Source of the DNA: Caballeronia peredens
Lineage (GTDB): Bacteria; Pseudomonadota; Gammaproteobacteria; Burkholderiales; Burkholderiaceae
DNA: 64,000 nucleotides
Direction: 5' to 3'
Assembly: GCA_001544595.2 (NCBI GenBank)
Contig: FCOH02000004.1
Span: 62,001 to 126,000 of the forward strand
Under the pieces are notes generated by a model. That model had not been told where the DNA came from. It saw only the letters and a program-made list of their open reading frames with translations, and made no database searches. Below are positions 18,470 to 27,447 of the stretch, piece by piece; position 1 is the stretch's first letter; each line of letters opens with the position of its first letter. A program made the position numbers and the translations under genes.

Positions 18470-19723
18470 TCACCGTGAAGTCGAAATCGGGCCGAGCGCG
18501 TTCAGCACTTCGTAGCATGCGCCCATCGTGTGGTAGTCGGTCTTGCCGGCGGGACTTTTCTCGTCGCCATACTTGCGGTTGTCGCACGTGAGAATGCGAT
18601 ACCACGCGCCGTATTCGTGATCGACGAAGTGCGACCAGCTATAGCGCCAGAGTTCGTCGTAGCAATCCCAGAAGCGCTCGCGGCCCGTGCGCGCGCCGAG
18701 CAGCGCCGCCGCCGCGAAGCTTTCTGCCTGCACCCAGAAATATTTGTCGTGGTCGCAGATGGTGCCGTCGGGGCCGAAGCCGTAAAACAGGCCGCCGTGA
18801 CGACTGTCCCACGCACCACCGAAACCCGCGTCGAACAGTTCGATCGCGCGCGGCGCGAGCCACGGCAGCGCGCGGTGCCGCTCCAGAATCAGCAGGAGCT
18901 TGGCCCATTCGGTCTGATGGCCCGGCTGGAAGCCCCACGGACGGAAGATATTCGAACTGTCCGACTCGTTGTAATGCCAGTCGACCGACCAGTCGCGCTG
19001 AAAGTGTTCCCAGACGAGCCCGTTCGACAGCTTCGCCTGCCGCAGCGTGATATTGCCGGCAATCGTCGAAGCGCGATCCAGATAGATGACGTGGCCCGTC
19101 GCTTCATACGCGGCGAGCAGCGCTTCGGTCGCGTGCATGTTCGCGTTCTGCCCGCGATAGTCCGAAAGCTGCCAGTCGGGCGTGGCTTCGTCGGCGTAGA
19201 GGCCGGCTTCGGCGTCCCAGAAGCGGCGCTCCAGCAGCGCGAAGGTTTCGTCGATCAGCGGCTTCGCTTCGTCGATGCCCGCCATCGCAGCATGTGCGCA
19301 CGCGAGCAGCACGAAAGCCAGGCCGTAACAATGGCGCGTGCCGTCGAGCGTGCGCTTGCGGCCGTCGCGCCATTCGATTTCCCAGTCGTAGCCTTCGAGC
19401 GCCGCGTCCCAGTGCGCGTCGCGCAGGAATCTGAAAGCGTGACGCGCGTCGTCCTGATAGCTGGCGTCGCCGAAGTGGCGGTACGCCATCGCGTAGTTGA
19501 AGACGAAGCGCGTGCTGCTGACGAGATGGCGCGTCGTGCGGTCGTAGACCCGGCCGTCGTCCTTGAAGAAATGAAAGAAGCCGCCGGACGGATCGCGCGC
19601 GTTGGGCGCGTAGAACGCAAGCGTGTCGCGCACGTGCGAGAGCAGGAAGTCGCGGCTGCGGAAATCGGTCGCGCGTTCCACTGGCGCTTCTTCCGCGAGG
19701 GCAGGTGAGGCGGTCATGTTCAT
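18470..19723 (-). CDS. AGE-family sugar epimerase/isomerase (probable D-mannose isomerase)
   Basis: Cytoplasmic alpha/alpha-barrel enzyme of 417 residues from the N-acylglucosamine 2-epimerase family. It resembles YihS/mannose isomerases that interconvert mannose and fructose. Seen: RHLVSSTRFVFNYAMAYR with the conserved Arg, a His in NANMHATEALLAAYEATG, WGFQPGHQTEWAKLLL and KYFWVQAESFAAA, which supply the two catalytic histidines of the family. Its ATG overlaps the LacI gene stop by four bases (ATGA). An alternative ATG lies two codons in. Epimerase versus isomerase activity cannot be settled by sequence alone; the kinase next door favours the mannose-to-fructose route. Confidence 0.85.
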   Translation of the reverse strand: MNMTASPALAEEAPVERATDFRSRDFLLSHVRDTLAFYAPNARDPSGGFFHFFKDDGRVYDRTTRHLVSSTRFVFNYAMAYRHFGDASYQDDARHAFRFLRDAHWDAALEGYDWEIEWRDGRKRTLDGTRHCYGLAFVLLACAHAAMAGIDEAKPLIDETFALLERRFWDAEAGLYADEATPDWQLSDYRGQNANMHATEALLAAYEATGHVIYLDRASTIAGNITLRQAKLSNGLVWEHFQRDWSVDWHYNESDSSNIFRPWGFQPGHQTEWAKLLLILERHRALPWLAPRAIELFDAGFGGAWDSRHGGLFYGFGPDGTICDHDKYFWVQAESFAAAALLGARTGRERFWDCYDELWRYSWSHFVDHEYGAWYRILTCDNRKYGDEKSPAGKTDYHTMGACYEVLNALGPISTSR

Positions 19724-20805
19724 GGCGTGCTGATGTCCTGTTTCGCGTGCAGTTTCTCGTCGCGTTTCGGGCTCGAACCCGGGCCCGAACTCGCCCCCGA
19801 ACTCGCACGGGCGACGAAGTTGACTGCAACGAGCGTATCGGCCTGAGCCGGCGGCCCGGAATGACCCGCCTGACTCGCCTGATCTTCCAGCAGCAATTCG
19901 ACACCGCGCCGCCCGAGCGCTTCCTTGTCGACGGTCACGGTCGAAAGCGGCGGCGTGCTTTGCGCGGCGGCCGGAATATCGTCGAAGCCGACGAACGCGA
20001 CGTCCTCCGGCACGCGCAGACCGTGCGCGAAACAGACGCGCATCGCGGCGAGGGCCGCTGCATCGTTATAGGCGAAAACTGCGTCGGGCAGCGGACTGGA
20101 TTGCGCGCGCGCGTCGGCGATCAGCCGCTCCATGGCGTCGGCGGCGGCGAGATCGGCGGGCAGGCCCGGCTGCGTCATGATTTCGAGCGTCGGATCGAAA
20201 AGCAGGCCTGCATCGAAATACGCCTTCCGATAGCCGAGCGCGCGCTGCGCGATGCTGTGATGCGCGAGCGAGCCGCCGATGAAAGCGACGCGCCGCCGTC
20301 CGGACGCGAACAGATGCTGCATCGCGAGCGACGCGCCTTTCACGTTGTCGATGTTGACGGAGCGGAAGCCCGGCGCTCGCAGGTCGATCAGCACGGTCGG
20401 GCGCGCGAGCGAATGCAGATGCGCGAGCAATTCCGGTTCGACGAAACCTGCGACCGCGATCGCATCGGGCGCGTGCAGGCGCATCTGCTGCGCGAGATCC
20501 TGAGTCGGGCCGGCGGTCAGTACGGACGGCACCAGCCGGCGCTCGCGGCACGCTTCCTCGAAGCCGTTCAGCACATGCGAAAAAAACGGGCTGACGGCGA
20601 AATTGTTGTGCTGCCGATGCAGCAGAAATGTCACGCGACGGATGCGCGTGCGCAACTGTCCTGAGTCGTAGCCAAGCTGTTGCGCGACCTCGACGACCCG
20701 TGCGCGCGTGGCTTCCGACAAACCCGGTTGATTCTTGAGCGCGCGCGAAACCGTCCCGATCGAGACGCTTGCCGCACGCGCGACATCGCGAATGGTGGTG
20801 GCCAT
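19720..20805 (-). CDS. LacI-family transcriptional regulator of the sugar operon
   Basis: DNA-binding repressor or activator of 361 residues. The LacI helix-turn-helix is at 3-25 (TIRDVARAASVSIGTVSRAL), followed by the hinge helix and a periplasmic-binding-protein-like sugar domain (VNIDNVKGASLAMQHL; FAYNDAAALAAMR; FVGFDDIPAA). The tail after about residue 330 is low-complexity Ser/Gly/Pro. It is the first gene of its operon, so it probably controls itself and the isomerase and kinase genes. Two nearly identical 13-base elements lie upstream (listed). The inducer is not known; a hexose is likely. Confidence 0.88.
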   Translation of the reverse strand: MATTIRDVARAASVSIGTVSRALKNQPGLSEATRARVVEVAQQLGYDSGQLRTRIRRVTFLLHRQHNNFAVSPFFSHVLNGFEEACRERRLVPSVLTAGPTQDLAQQMRLHAPDAIAVAGFVEPELLAHLHSLARPTVLIDLRAPGFRSVNIDNVKGASLAMQHLFASGRRRVAFIGGSLAHHSIAQRALGYRKAYFDAGLLFDPTLEIMTQPGLPADLAAADAMERLIADARAQSSPLPDAVFAYNDAAALAAMRVCFAHGLRVPEDVAFVGFDDIPAAAQSTPPLSTVTVDKEALGRRGVELLLEDQASQAGHSGPPAQADTLVAVNFVARASSGASSGPGSSPKRDEKLHAKQDISTP

Positions 20806-20892
20806 CGTGGTGTTCTCCGTCTCCGCCTTTACGGCTATTGTTTCGGCGGCGCGATGTTTACCGCTGCCGCCCTATTCGCTTGATCGAGGCGA

Positions 20893-20995
20893 TTGTATAG
20901 TAAAACATGGCCAAAATTACCCCGTACGGGACTGGAGAAAACCACTAGACCATTGCTGTATATACGATTTCTTGCAATTTGTTTGTTTAGTAAAA
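20893..20995. promoter_or_regulatory. Two 13-bp direct elements, candidate operators of the LacI-type regulator
   Basis: TTGTATAGTAAAA (20893-20905) and TTGTTTAGTAAAA (20983-20995) differ at one base and are exactly 90 bp apart. The second holds the near-palindrome TTTAGTAAA. Both lie upstream of the LacI-type gene in an otherwise non-coding AT-rich gap. A looped pair of operators is possible. Confidence 0.4.
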
Positions 20996-21005
20996 ATCAG
21001 AAACG

Positions 21006-21617
21006 CTAGGCGGATGTCTCTCGTTCGAAGACGCTTTGCGAGCTCGCGGTCCACACGTCGAGCACGAGATCGTCGTCCCAGTAGTGGCCGAGCAATGGCA
21101 GATTCATGCGGCCGCGCAGTTTCGCGTGCACTTCGTCGCCGGTCTGGGTCCAGCCTTCGATCGGCCTGCGCCAGTGACACGCCACGACCGCTCCGTCCGC
21201 CGACAAACTCTCATGAATGCGCTCGACGATGCGCCATAGCTGCGGCTCGTCAACGTAATAGCCGATCTCGCTGATCAACACGAGATCGAGCTTGCCGTCC
21301 GGCCAGTCGTCGGGCGTCGACATCGCTGCGACGGTCACGTTCGCAAATTCGGCGACGCGCCTGCGCGTGAGTTCGACGGCCTCTTCGGCAATATCCGCCG
21401 CGATCAGTTCGCCGCAGCGCGGTGCGAGCAGCGCAGTCAGTTCGCCGTTGCCACAGCCGGGCTCGAAGGCGCGCGCGTAATGTTCGTGGGGAAGCGCGGC
21501 GAGCGTAAGGGCGCGCTTGCGCTGTTCGTACCAGCGATGCCTGATCTTCCAGGGATCTTCGCTGCCTCGATACAGATTATCGAAGTACTGCTTAATATCG
21601 TTATTTTCGATTTTCAT
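21006..21617 (-). CDS. NodS-like SAM-dependent methyltransferase
   Basis: Class I methyltransferase of 203 residues, last gene of a three-gene overlapping operon. The start MKIENNDIKQYFDNLY and the segment EDPWKIRHRWYEQRKR are typical of the NodS family, which N-methylates chitooligosaccharides in rhizobia. The SAM site is EPGCGNGELTALL followed by AADIAEEAV. Its ATG overlaps the PIG-L stop by four bases (21614-21617). No Nod-factor backbone synthase is present here, so the real acceptor is unknown; an amino sugar freed by the deacetylase is a reasonable guess. Confidence 0.85.
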   Translation of the reverse strand: MKIENNDIKQYFDNLYRGSEDPWKIRHRWYEQRKRALTLAALPHEHYARAFEPGCGNGELTALLAPRCGELIAADIAEEAVELTRRRVAEFANVTVAAMSTPDDWPDGKLDLVLISEIGYYVDEPQLWRIVERIHESLSADGAVVACHWRRPIEGWTQTGDEVHAKLRGRMNLPLLGHYWDDDLVLDVWTASSQSVFERETSA

Positions 21618-22405
21618 ATGAGAACGATTTCGAATGGCCGGGTCAGCCGGGCCAGCACATGCGCGGGCAACACCGGCGATCGGCCCGTTGTTGCGTCGGA
21701 TTCGAGCTGGCTGCGGAAAGCCTGTATCGCCCGGAGTTTGCGAGCGTGGGTGTGTTCGTCGAGAACGATGCGGCGAGCACGGCTCCATGGCACGCGCGTG
21801 TCGTCCGGCGACGCCCAGTGCCACGTCCAGAGCGGCACTTCCACGCAGGGCAGGTCGAGCGCGCCTGCAGCAGATTGAGCGGCGCGCCCGGCCGCCTCGT
21901 GATCGGGATGGCCATCATAGCGCCATGTCGTGAAAACGATGTCGCCGGGTTGGAGATGTTCTGATAGAAGTCCTGATAAATTAGCCTCGAGGCGTTCGCC
22001 GTCGCCATCTTTCAGGCCGAGCCGTACGACTTGCACGTGGCGCAGATTCAGGCGCTGAAACGCTTCCCGCGTTTCCTGCGGCCGCTCGCGCGCGAGCCGC
22101 TCGGGCGGCCAGTCGCGCGAATCGGGATGGCTGGCGGTGCCGTCCGTGACCGCGACGACGAGTATGTTCCTGCTGATCTCCGCGAGACGCGCGAGCAGGC
22201 CGCCTGTGCCCAGCACTTCATCGTCTGGATGAGGCGCTACGACGACCGCGCGCGCGCCGAGCGGAACCAGTTCTCCGGGGTCCACCGCGGGTAGCGCGCT
22301 GAGCCGCGCCCAGTCCTGCCATGCGGATTCGGGCGTGCCGTCGCCCGAGATCTCGCGGTCATGGGGGCCCCGGCCCGTCGTCGTGCTGGTGGTCACAATT
22401 GCCAT
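21614..22405 (-). CDS. PIG-L family (LmbE-like) deacetylase
   Basis: Zinc-dependent N-deacetylase of 263 residues, of the family that includes GlcNAc-PI deacetylase and MshB. Metal-site motif: VVAPHPDDEVLGTGG near residue 53, and the second histidine motif YDGHPDHEAAGRAA. The first 40 or so residues are a variable lead. It overlaps the acyl-CoA dehydrogenase-like gene upstream by 13 bases and the methyltransferase downstream by four. Probable substrate: an N-acetylated amino sugar or its glycoconjugate. The exact substrate is not known. Confidence 0.87.
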   Translation of the reverse strand: MAIVTTSTTTGRGPHDREISGDGTPESAWQDWARLSALPAVDPGELVPLGARAVVVAPHPDDEVLGTGGLLARLAEISRNILVVAVTDGTASHPDSRDWPPERLARERPQETREAFQRLNLRHVQVVRLGLKDGDGERLEANLSGLLSEHLQPGDIVFTTWRYDGHPDHEAAGRAAQSAAGALDLPCVEVPLWTWHWASPDDTRVPWSRARRIVLDEHTHARKLRAIQAFRSQLESDATTGRSPVLPAHVLARLTRPFEIVLI

Positions 22406-23457
22406 GAAATCTGTTCCTCCTCGATGACCCGCTCGGCAAGCGATGCTTCGTCCCGCTCGGCGTGGCTTTGTCGAATGAATATGGGCAAGTCGGCCATGAG
22501 CTGGGCGAAATGCGCGTCGCGGCACAAAGGCCCCGCGCCTAGCGCGCGGCCGGCGCGTTCCACCACGCACGCCGCCGCGTTCTCGGCGGCGAGGCGCGCG
22601 CGCATCCCGTGCATCATGGCATCCGCTTGCGGATTACGGTCGATGAGCGCGGCCGTCTCGCGCAGCAGCGCGGCCGTGGCGCGCAACGTGGTGTCGATTG
22701 CGCCGAGATGAGCGAGCTTGTACGGACCTGCGTGACGCTGCGCGTCGCGCGCGACGAACTCCGCGATGGCGGCGGCGGCGCCGAACCAGCAGGCGGCGAT
22801 TCCCGCGCCGCCCTGCCAGAATCCCGGACGCTCGACGTACGCGCGCGGCAAGCCGATGCGCCGGGCGGGCACCTGCTCGAAATGCACGTCGACACTCGCG
22901 CTCGCGCGCATGCCGACCGCGCGCCAGCCGGAACCGGTGACGCGCACGCCGGGATGACTCAGCTCGACGGCGACAAGCACGGACTCATCCTGCTCGTTCC
23001 ACGCGGTCACGAGCGCGTGCGTCACGGACGCCGCGCCGGAGCACCACGCCTTCGTGCCCTGCAGCCGCAGGGTCTCGTCGCGGCTGTCGCCCAATGCCGC
23101 CACGCGCGCATTCGGTGGCTCCGCCGCCCACACGGCCCAGGCGCTGCCTTCCGGCGCCTCCCACGCGGCGAGTTCCGCGAGGATCGCGAGTGCATCGGTA
23201 TGGCCTTCGTACAACTTGACCAGCGACAGATCGAACGCCGCGACTGCGCCGAGCGCGCGCCATCGTTCGGCTGTGTCGCCGTGACCCGGCAAGGGCGGAC
23301 GGTCGAGGCGCGCGTCGATCAGTGCGCGCAGCGCGTCTCCCACGGCTTGCGCGCTTCCACGCTCGAACGGCATTTCGCTCAGGAAGGCGCGCAGGGCGGG
23401 CGCTGTCGCGGGCGGGCCGGTCATGGTGGCGTTCGATGTAGAGATAGCCCGGTTCAT
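22393..23457 (-). CDS. Acyl-CoA dehydrogenase-like protein
   Basis: A flavoprotein-like protein of 354 residues, first gene of the operon. Middle-domain features are visible (LQGTKAWCSGAASVTHALVT; a beta strand DVHFEQVPARRIG), with helical C-terminal sequence after it (GIAACWFGAAAAIAEFVARD). It is shorter than the usual 380-390 residues, and the catalytic Glu cannot be placed with confidence, so the activity may be changed. Start at 23457 (MNRAISTSNATMTG). Co-occurrence with PIG-L and NodS-like genes suggests a role in tailoring a glycoconjugate rather than in beta-oxidation. Confidence 0.75.
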   Translation of the reverse strand: MNRAISTSNATMTGPPATAPALRAFLSEMPFERGSAQAVGDALRALIDARLDRPPLPGHGDTAERWRALGAVAAFDLSLVKLYEGHTDALAILAELAAWEAPEGSAWAVWAAEPPNARVAALGDSRDETLRLQGTKAWCSGAASVTHALVTAWNEQDESVLVAVELSHPGVRVTGSGWRAVGMRASASVDVHFEQVPARRIGLPRAYVERPGFWQGGAGIAACWFGAAAAIAEFVARDAQRHAGPYKLAHLGAIDTTLRATAALLRETAALIDRNPQADAMMHGMRARLAAENAAACVVERAGRALGAGPLCRDAHFAQLMADLPIFIRQSHAERDEASLAERVIEEEQISWQL

Positions 23458-23754
23458 TCTTTCTGCCCCGGGCGGCGTGGAGAGAGTCGTGTCCGCATGG
23501 CTGGTCCTGTGTCCGCTTCTTGCATGATCCTGAGCAAGAGTGTGGCAAGGCACATGCCCGGCCGCTACTCGGCCAGAAGGCATAGGTCGAAGCGACGGAC
23601 GTCGGGCATGGTGTGCCGCTACTTCGTTGCGATAGAGCAGGGTTTCGGGCCTATGCCATTCGGCCGAATCGACGCCGGCGCGCAGCCGGGCTCAAATGAC
23701 GCAAAGGCCGCACGCGGCGGCCTTCGGGAAGGAGATCGGGCGATGAAAAACAGA

Positions 23755-24774
23755 TCAGCGACGAGCGGGCGCGGCCACGCTCTTGCCTTCGCGCGCCGGT
23801 TCGGCGGCGGTTTTGCGCGCGCCCCAGCGCTGCGCGAGCACGGCGCACACCATCAACTGGATCTGATGGAAGAGCATCAGCGGGAGAACGACGGCGCCCA
23901 CGGCGTGCGACGCGAAGATGACTTTCGCCATCGGGATGCCGGACGCGAGGCTCTTTTTCGAGCCGCAAAAAATAATGGTGATCTGGTCTGCGCGGCTGAA
24001 ACCCAGGCGCTTGGCGGTGAACGCGGTGATGAAGAGGGCCGCCGCCAGCAGCAGAATGTTCACCGCAACGAGGCCGGCGAGCGTGGAAAGCGAGATCGAA
24101 TGCCAGATGCCTTCGTTCACGGCCTCGCTGAAGGCAACGTACACGACGAGCAGAATCGAGCCCTGATCGACGAATTTGAGAATTGCGCGGTGCCGGTCGA
24201 TCCACACGCCGATCGCCGGACGCAGCAGTTGTCCGGCGATGAACGGCACGAGCAGTTGCAGCGTGATATTGCCGACTGTGTGCCACGGCGAGCCGGTGGT
24301 CGCGCCATGATTGCTCACGACCAGCCCGACGAGCGCGGGCGTAATGAAGATGCCGAGGAGGCTCGACGCCGAGGCGCTGCACACTGCCGCCGGCACGTTG
24401 CCCTTGGCCATGGACGTGAAGGCGATCGAGGATTGCACGGTCGAGGGCAGCGTGCACAGGAACAGGATGCCGGTATAGAGCGCGGGCGTGACGAGCGGCA
24501 TCAGCACCGGCTTGAGCACGAGGCCGAGCAGCGGGAACAGCGCGAAGGTGCTCAGCAGGACGACGAGGTGCAGGCGCCAGTGAGTCGCCCCGGCGACGAT
24601 CGCCTCGCGCGAAAGCTTCGCTCCGTGCAGAAAAAACAACAAGCCGATGGCGACATTGGTGATCCAGTTGAACGCAACGGCTGCGCTGCCGCGGCAGGGC
24701 AGAAAACTGGCGACGATGACCGTGCCGATCAGCGCCAGCGTGAAATTGTCGGGAAGAAGTTTGGGCCTTGCCAT
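23755..24774 (-). CDS. Bile-acid:sodium symporter-like membrane protein (SBF-like)
   Basis: Inner-membrane protein of 339 residues with about nine to ten helices, in the SBF-like branch of the BASS family. Seen: LLFFLHGAKLSREAI after the second helix, FLCTLPSTVQSSIAFTSMAKGN and the family segment FCGSKKSLASGIPMAK, which lines the substrate path. The last 25 residues are charged and cytoplasmic. Members move organic anions with sodium or act in unknown processes. The gene has no operon partner; a natural substrate cannot be named. Confidence 0.85.
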   Translation of the reverse strand: MARPKLLPDNFTLALIGTVIVASFLPCRGSAAVAFNWITNVAIGLLFFLHGAKLSREAIVAGATHWRLHLVVLLSTFALFPLLGLVLKPVLMPLVTPALYTGILFLCTLPSTVQSSIAFTSMAKGNVPAAVCSASASSLLGIFITPALVGLVVSNHGATTGSPWHTVGNITLQLLVPFIAGQLLRPAIGVWIDRHRAILKFVDQGSILLVVYVAFSEAVNEGIWHSISLSTLAGLVAVNILLLAAALFITAFTAKRLGFSRADQITIIFCGSKKSLASGIPMAKVIFASHAVGAVVLPLMLFHQIQLMVCAVLAQRWGARKTAAEPAREGKSVAAPARR

Positions 24775-25295
24775 TCAAAGATCTCGCGCTTGGACGTGCA
24801 GGGCAGCCGTGGCGGGCGTTTCCGGCGTCAAGTCAGGAAAAACCATGATTTTCGCTCGGGTCCGATTAAATTGGCAAATTCATTTCTTGGATCGATTGAT
24901 TACCAAAGCGCATGGACCGCCGGAATTCCCCAGCGCGGGCCGGAGTTTTGGGCGAGCAAGGAACGGGCCGTGAACGGTCATTCTGAGCGCGCCGAAATTC
25001 ATCGGGACAGCAGAAATTTCGTCACATGATTCGCCGCCCAAAACGCCCGGCGGAATCGAAAAAACTCTGACGTAACATGGTGTTACAACCATGGTGCAGG
25101 CCTAACACTTTTTGGCTCGACTGTCGCCGCGGAGCGAAATAAATTGTTGGATACACCGGCTGGCTGCTTTGCGCATCGCATCAGATGCCAACGCTCGAAT
25201 GTTCCGACTACCGCCGGTTGTCCGATTGGATCGTTCGGCCATGCGCCGATGCGAACTCCAGGGACGAGGATAAGTCGGACGCAGGCAGTTTCGAC
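24775..25295. other. Intergenic region with AT-rich stretch and two small palindromes
   Basis: About 520 bases between divergent genes. 24850-24905 is AT-rich. A GTAACA-TGG-TGTTAC dyad lies at 25072-25086 and ACCATGGT follows at 25088-25095. These are the only ordered elements I see; no gene is convincing here. Confidence 0.45.
25072..25095. promoter_or_regulatory. Palindromic pair, candidate operator
   Basis: GTAACATGGTGTTAC is a perfect six-base dyad around TGG, followed two bases later by the palindrome ACCATGGT. It lies about 200 bases before the small exported protein gene. Regulator unknown. Confidence 0.3.
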
Positions 25296-25664
25296 ATGGC
25301 GCTCACTGGCATTCGCAAGACTACCCGGCTTTTCGCATCCGCTGCGCTCGGCGCGCTCGCGGTGGCGGGTTCGCTCGCCCTTGCGGGGCCGCGCGTCGAA
25401 TGGCTGTCGCCGGCGGTGTTCGACAATTCCGCGAACAGCAGACAATCGCTGCATTACACACCGGTCGCGGCCAAGGACGGTCTCACGCCCGTCAGCGCCG
25501 AAGTGCGTCCGGGTCCGCATGTCGATCAGGCCGTGCCGATGCGCGGCTCGGGTTCCATTCGCGCCGACATCACCCGCTATAACGAAGAGCGCAGTGTTCC
25601 GCGCCCGCCGGGCCGCCCGTCCGATGACGGTCGCACGCCCACCAATGCGAACTTTCGCAACTGA
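25296..25664 (+). CDS. Small exported hypothetical protein
   Basis: 122 residues starting MALTGIRKTTRLFASAALGA. A basic N-terminus, a hydrophobic core and ALAG form a likely Sec signal peptide (cut near residue 30). The mature part is short, polar and proline/arginine-rich (RPPGRPSDDGRT), with no cysteine and no known domain. It may be mostly unstructured in the periplasm. An in-frame ATG exists 37 codons earlier, but only the 25296 start puts the signal peptide at the N-terminus. Function unknown. Confidence 0.6.
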   Translation: MALTGIRKTTRLFASAALGALAVAGSLALAGPRVEWLSPAVFDNSANSRQSLHYTPVAAKDGLTPVSAEVRPGPHVDQAVPMRGSGSIRADITRYNEERSVPRPPGRPSDDGRTPTNANFRN

Positions 25665-26219
25665 TTTTTCCGCCGTTTCCACCGCATCGAGCGCGGCTGA
25701 AAATCGCCGTTGAAAACGCATGTCGTTTTATTCGGCCGGACGTCCAATTCAACGGCCGGCTGAACGAAAAATTATTTGCGCGTCCAGTTTCGCTGTCACG
25801 ATGACGTAACCACGCCACAGTTACGCATCGATGTCTTCATAAACATTCCCCTCTTTTTTCCGTGCACGGACAATGCGCCCTGCCCGGAAGAATGTCGTTT
25901 TTCAGATATTTCGATTGGCTTTCGAGACTCGGACAAGCGCGCCAGCGCTGGCTGTGCCCGCTGACGATTTACGCGGCGGGCCGACGCATGCATGCGATCC
26001 ATTGCGCCTGGCTTCATGCAAGCACAGTCGGAAGTATTCGAACCGCTATACCCGCAATAACCAAAAACATTTTTGACCGGAAAAATGGTCCGTAAAGATG
26101 GTGCCGCTCCACACGCGATGCCTCTCTCGCCCAAAAAACCGTCAGCCCGGTCAGACGAGGCGAGTGCAACGTCCCTCGCCCGCCAAGCCTTCAATTTTCG
26201 ACAAAAGACAGGAGAGTTC
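25665..26219 (+). other. Long leader/promoter region of the porin gene
   Basis: About 555 bases without a convincing gene. It is AT-richer than its surroundings (for example 26040-26100). CGGCCGGACG at 25733 and CGGCCGGC at 25753 can pair weakly. A porin of this type usually has complex upstream control (OmpR, small RNAs), but I cannot point to a specific site. AGGAGAG stands directly before the ATG. Confidence 0.4.
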
Positions 26220-27329
26220 ATGAAGCCAACCGTCAACCGTGCGCCGAAGAATACGGTGAAAGCAACGGTCAAGGCCACCGCAGTCGCCGCAGCGATGCTC
26301 GGCCTCTTCGCGGCGGGGTCCGCGCAAGCGCAATCGAGCGTTTCGCTTTACGGGCAGGTCGACGAATGGGTCGGCGCCACCAAATTCCCGGGCAGCGACC
26401 GCGCATGGAACGTGAGCGGCGGCGGCATGTCGACGTCGTATTGGGGCTTGAAGGGCGCCGAAGATCTCGGCGGCGGCTACAAGGCGATCTTCACGTTGGA
26501 AAGCTTCTTCCGCGCGCAGAACGGCCAGTACGGCCGCTTCCAGGGCGACACCTTCTTCGCGCGCAACTCGTATGTCGGCATTCAAGGTCCGATCGGTACG
26601 TTCACGGCCGGCCGTCTGACCACGCAACTCTTCGTCTCGACGATTCTGTTCAACCCGTTCATCGACTCGTATGTCTTCTCGCCGATGGTCTCCCACGTGT
26701 TCCTGGGTCAGGGCACGTTCCCGACCTACACGACGGACCAGGGCGTCACGGGCGACTCGGGCTGGAACAACGCGGTTCAGTACACCTCGCCTGACTTCAA
26801 CGGCCTGTCGGGCAGCGTGATGTACGCATTCGGCAACAACGCGGGCGACGGCCGCTCGAAGAAGTACAGCGCGCAGTTCCTGTACTTCCACGGCCCGTTC
26901 GCGGCGACCGGCGTCTATCAGTACGTGAACTTCAACAACACGCCGGGCGACCTGCCGACGTCCAACGCCTTCACTATTCCCGGCTTCAAGAGCCAGAGCG
27001 TCGCGCAACTGGGCGCGTCGTACGACATGAAGTACGTCAAGTTCTTCGCGCAGTACATGTACACGAAGAACGATATCGATGTCGGCACGTTCCACGTCAA
27101 CACCGGACAAGGCGGCGTGACCGTGCCGCTCGGCCCGGGCACGGTGATGGCGTCGTACGCGTACTCGCGCAGCAACGGCGGCCTCGACCAGACGCACAAG
27201 AGCTGGGCGCTCGGCTACGACTATCCGCTGTCGAAGCGCACCGACGTCTACGCCGCGTACCTGAACGACAAGTACACCGGCATCTCGTCGGGCGACACGT
27301 TCGGCGTCGGCATCCGCGCGAAGTTCTGA
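26220..27329 (+). CDS. Outer-membrane general porin (Burkholderia OmpC/Opc type)
   Basis: Trimeric 16-strand porin of 369 residues for diffusion of small hydrophilic solutes. A signal peptide of about 37 residues ends AAGSAQAQ. The mature chain starts SSVSLYGQVDEW, as in Gram-negative porins of Burkholderiales. Strand motifs follow (WGLKGAEDLGGGYKAIFTLE; FFARNSYVGIQGPIGTFTAGR) and the chain ends in the outer-membrane insertion signal with terminal Phe (GVGIRAKF). GGAGAG sits just before the ATG at 26220. It is a single-gene unit closed by a strong terminator. Confidence 0.95.
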   Translation: MKPTVNRAPKNTVKATVKATAVAAAMLGLFAAGSAQAQSSVSLYGQVDEWVGATKFPGSDRAWNVSGGGMSTSYWGLKGAEDLGGGYKAIFTLESFFRAQNGQYGRFQGDTFFARNSYVGIQGPIGTFTAGRLTTQLFVSTILFNPFIDSYVFSPMVSHVFLGQGTFPTYTTDQGVTGDSGWNNAVQYTSPDFNGLSGSVMYAFGNNAGDGRSKKYSAQFLYFHGPFAATGVYQYVNFNNTPGDLPTSNAFTIPGFKSQSVAQLGASYDMKYVKFFAQYMYTKNDIDVGTFHVNTGQGGVTVPLGPGTVMASYAYSRSNGGLDQTHKSWALGYDYPLSKRTDVYAAYLNDKYTGISSGDTFGVGIRAKF

Positions 27330-27357
27330 CGCGCGTCTCGTCTACGCTTCAAACGAA

Positions 27358-27387
27358 AACACCGCGCTCCAGGGCGCGGTGTTTTTT
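27358..27387 (+). terminator. Terminator of the porin gene
   Basis: AACACCGCGC (27358-27367), loop TCCAGG, GCGCGGTGTT (27374-27383), then TTTT. A textbook intrinsic terminator 28 bases after the stop. Confidence 0.92.
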
Positions 27388-27447
27388 CGTCTGCGGACGC
27401 AACGCGGCGTGCGAGGCGCTGCAGTCGCCTCAACCACTTCAACCGCT

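Noticed and set aside
22609..25029. An 806-codon plus-strand frame spanning two genes and the gap between
   Set aside because: Arg/Glu/His-rich with no domain; it runs opposite the acyl-CoA dehydrogenase-like and SBF-like genes, which are clear.
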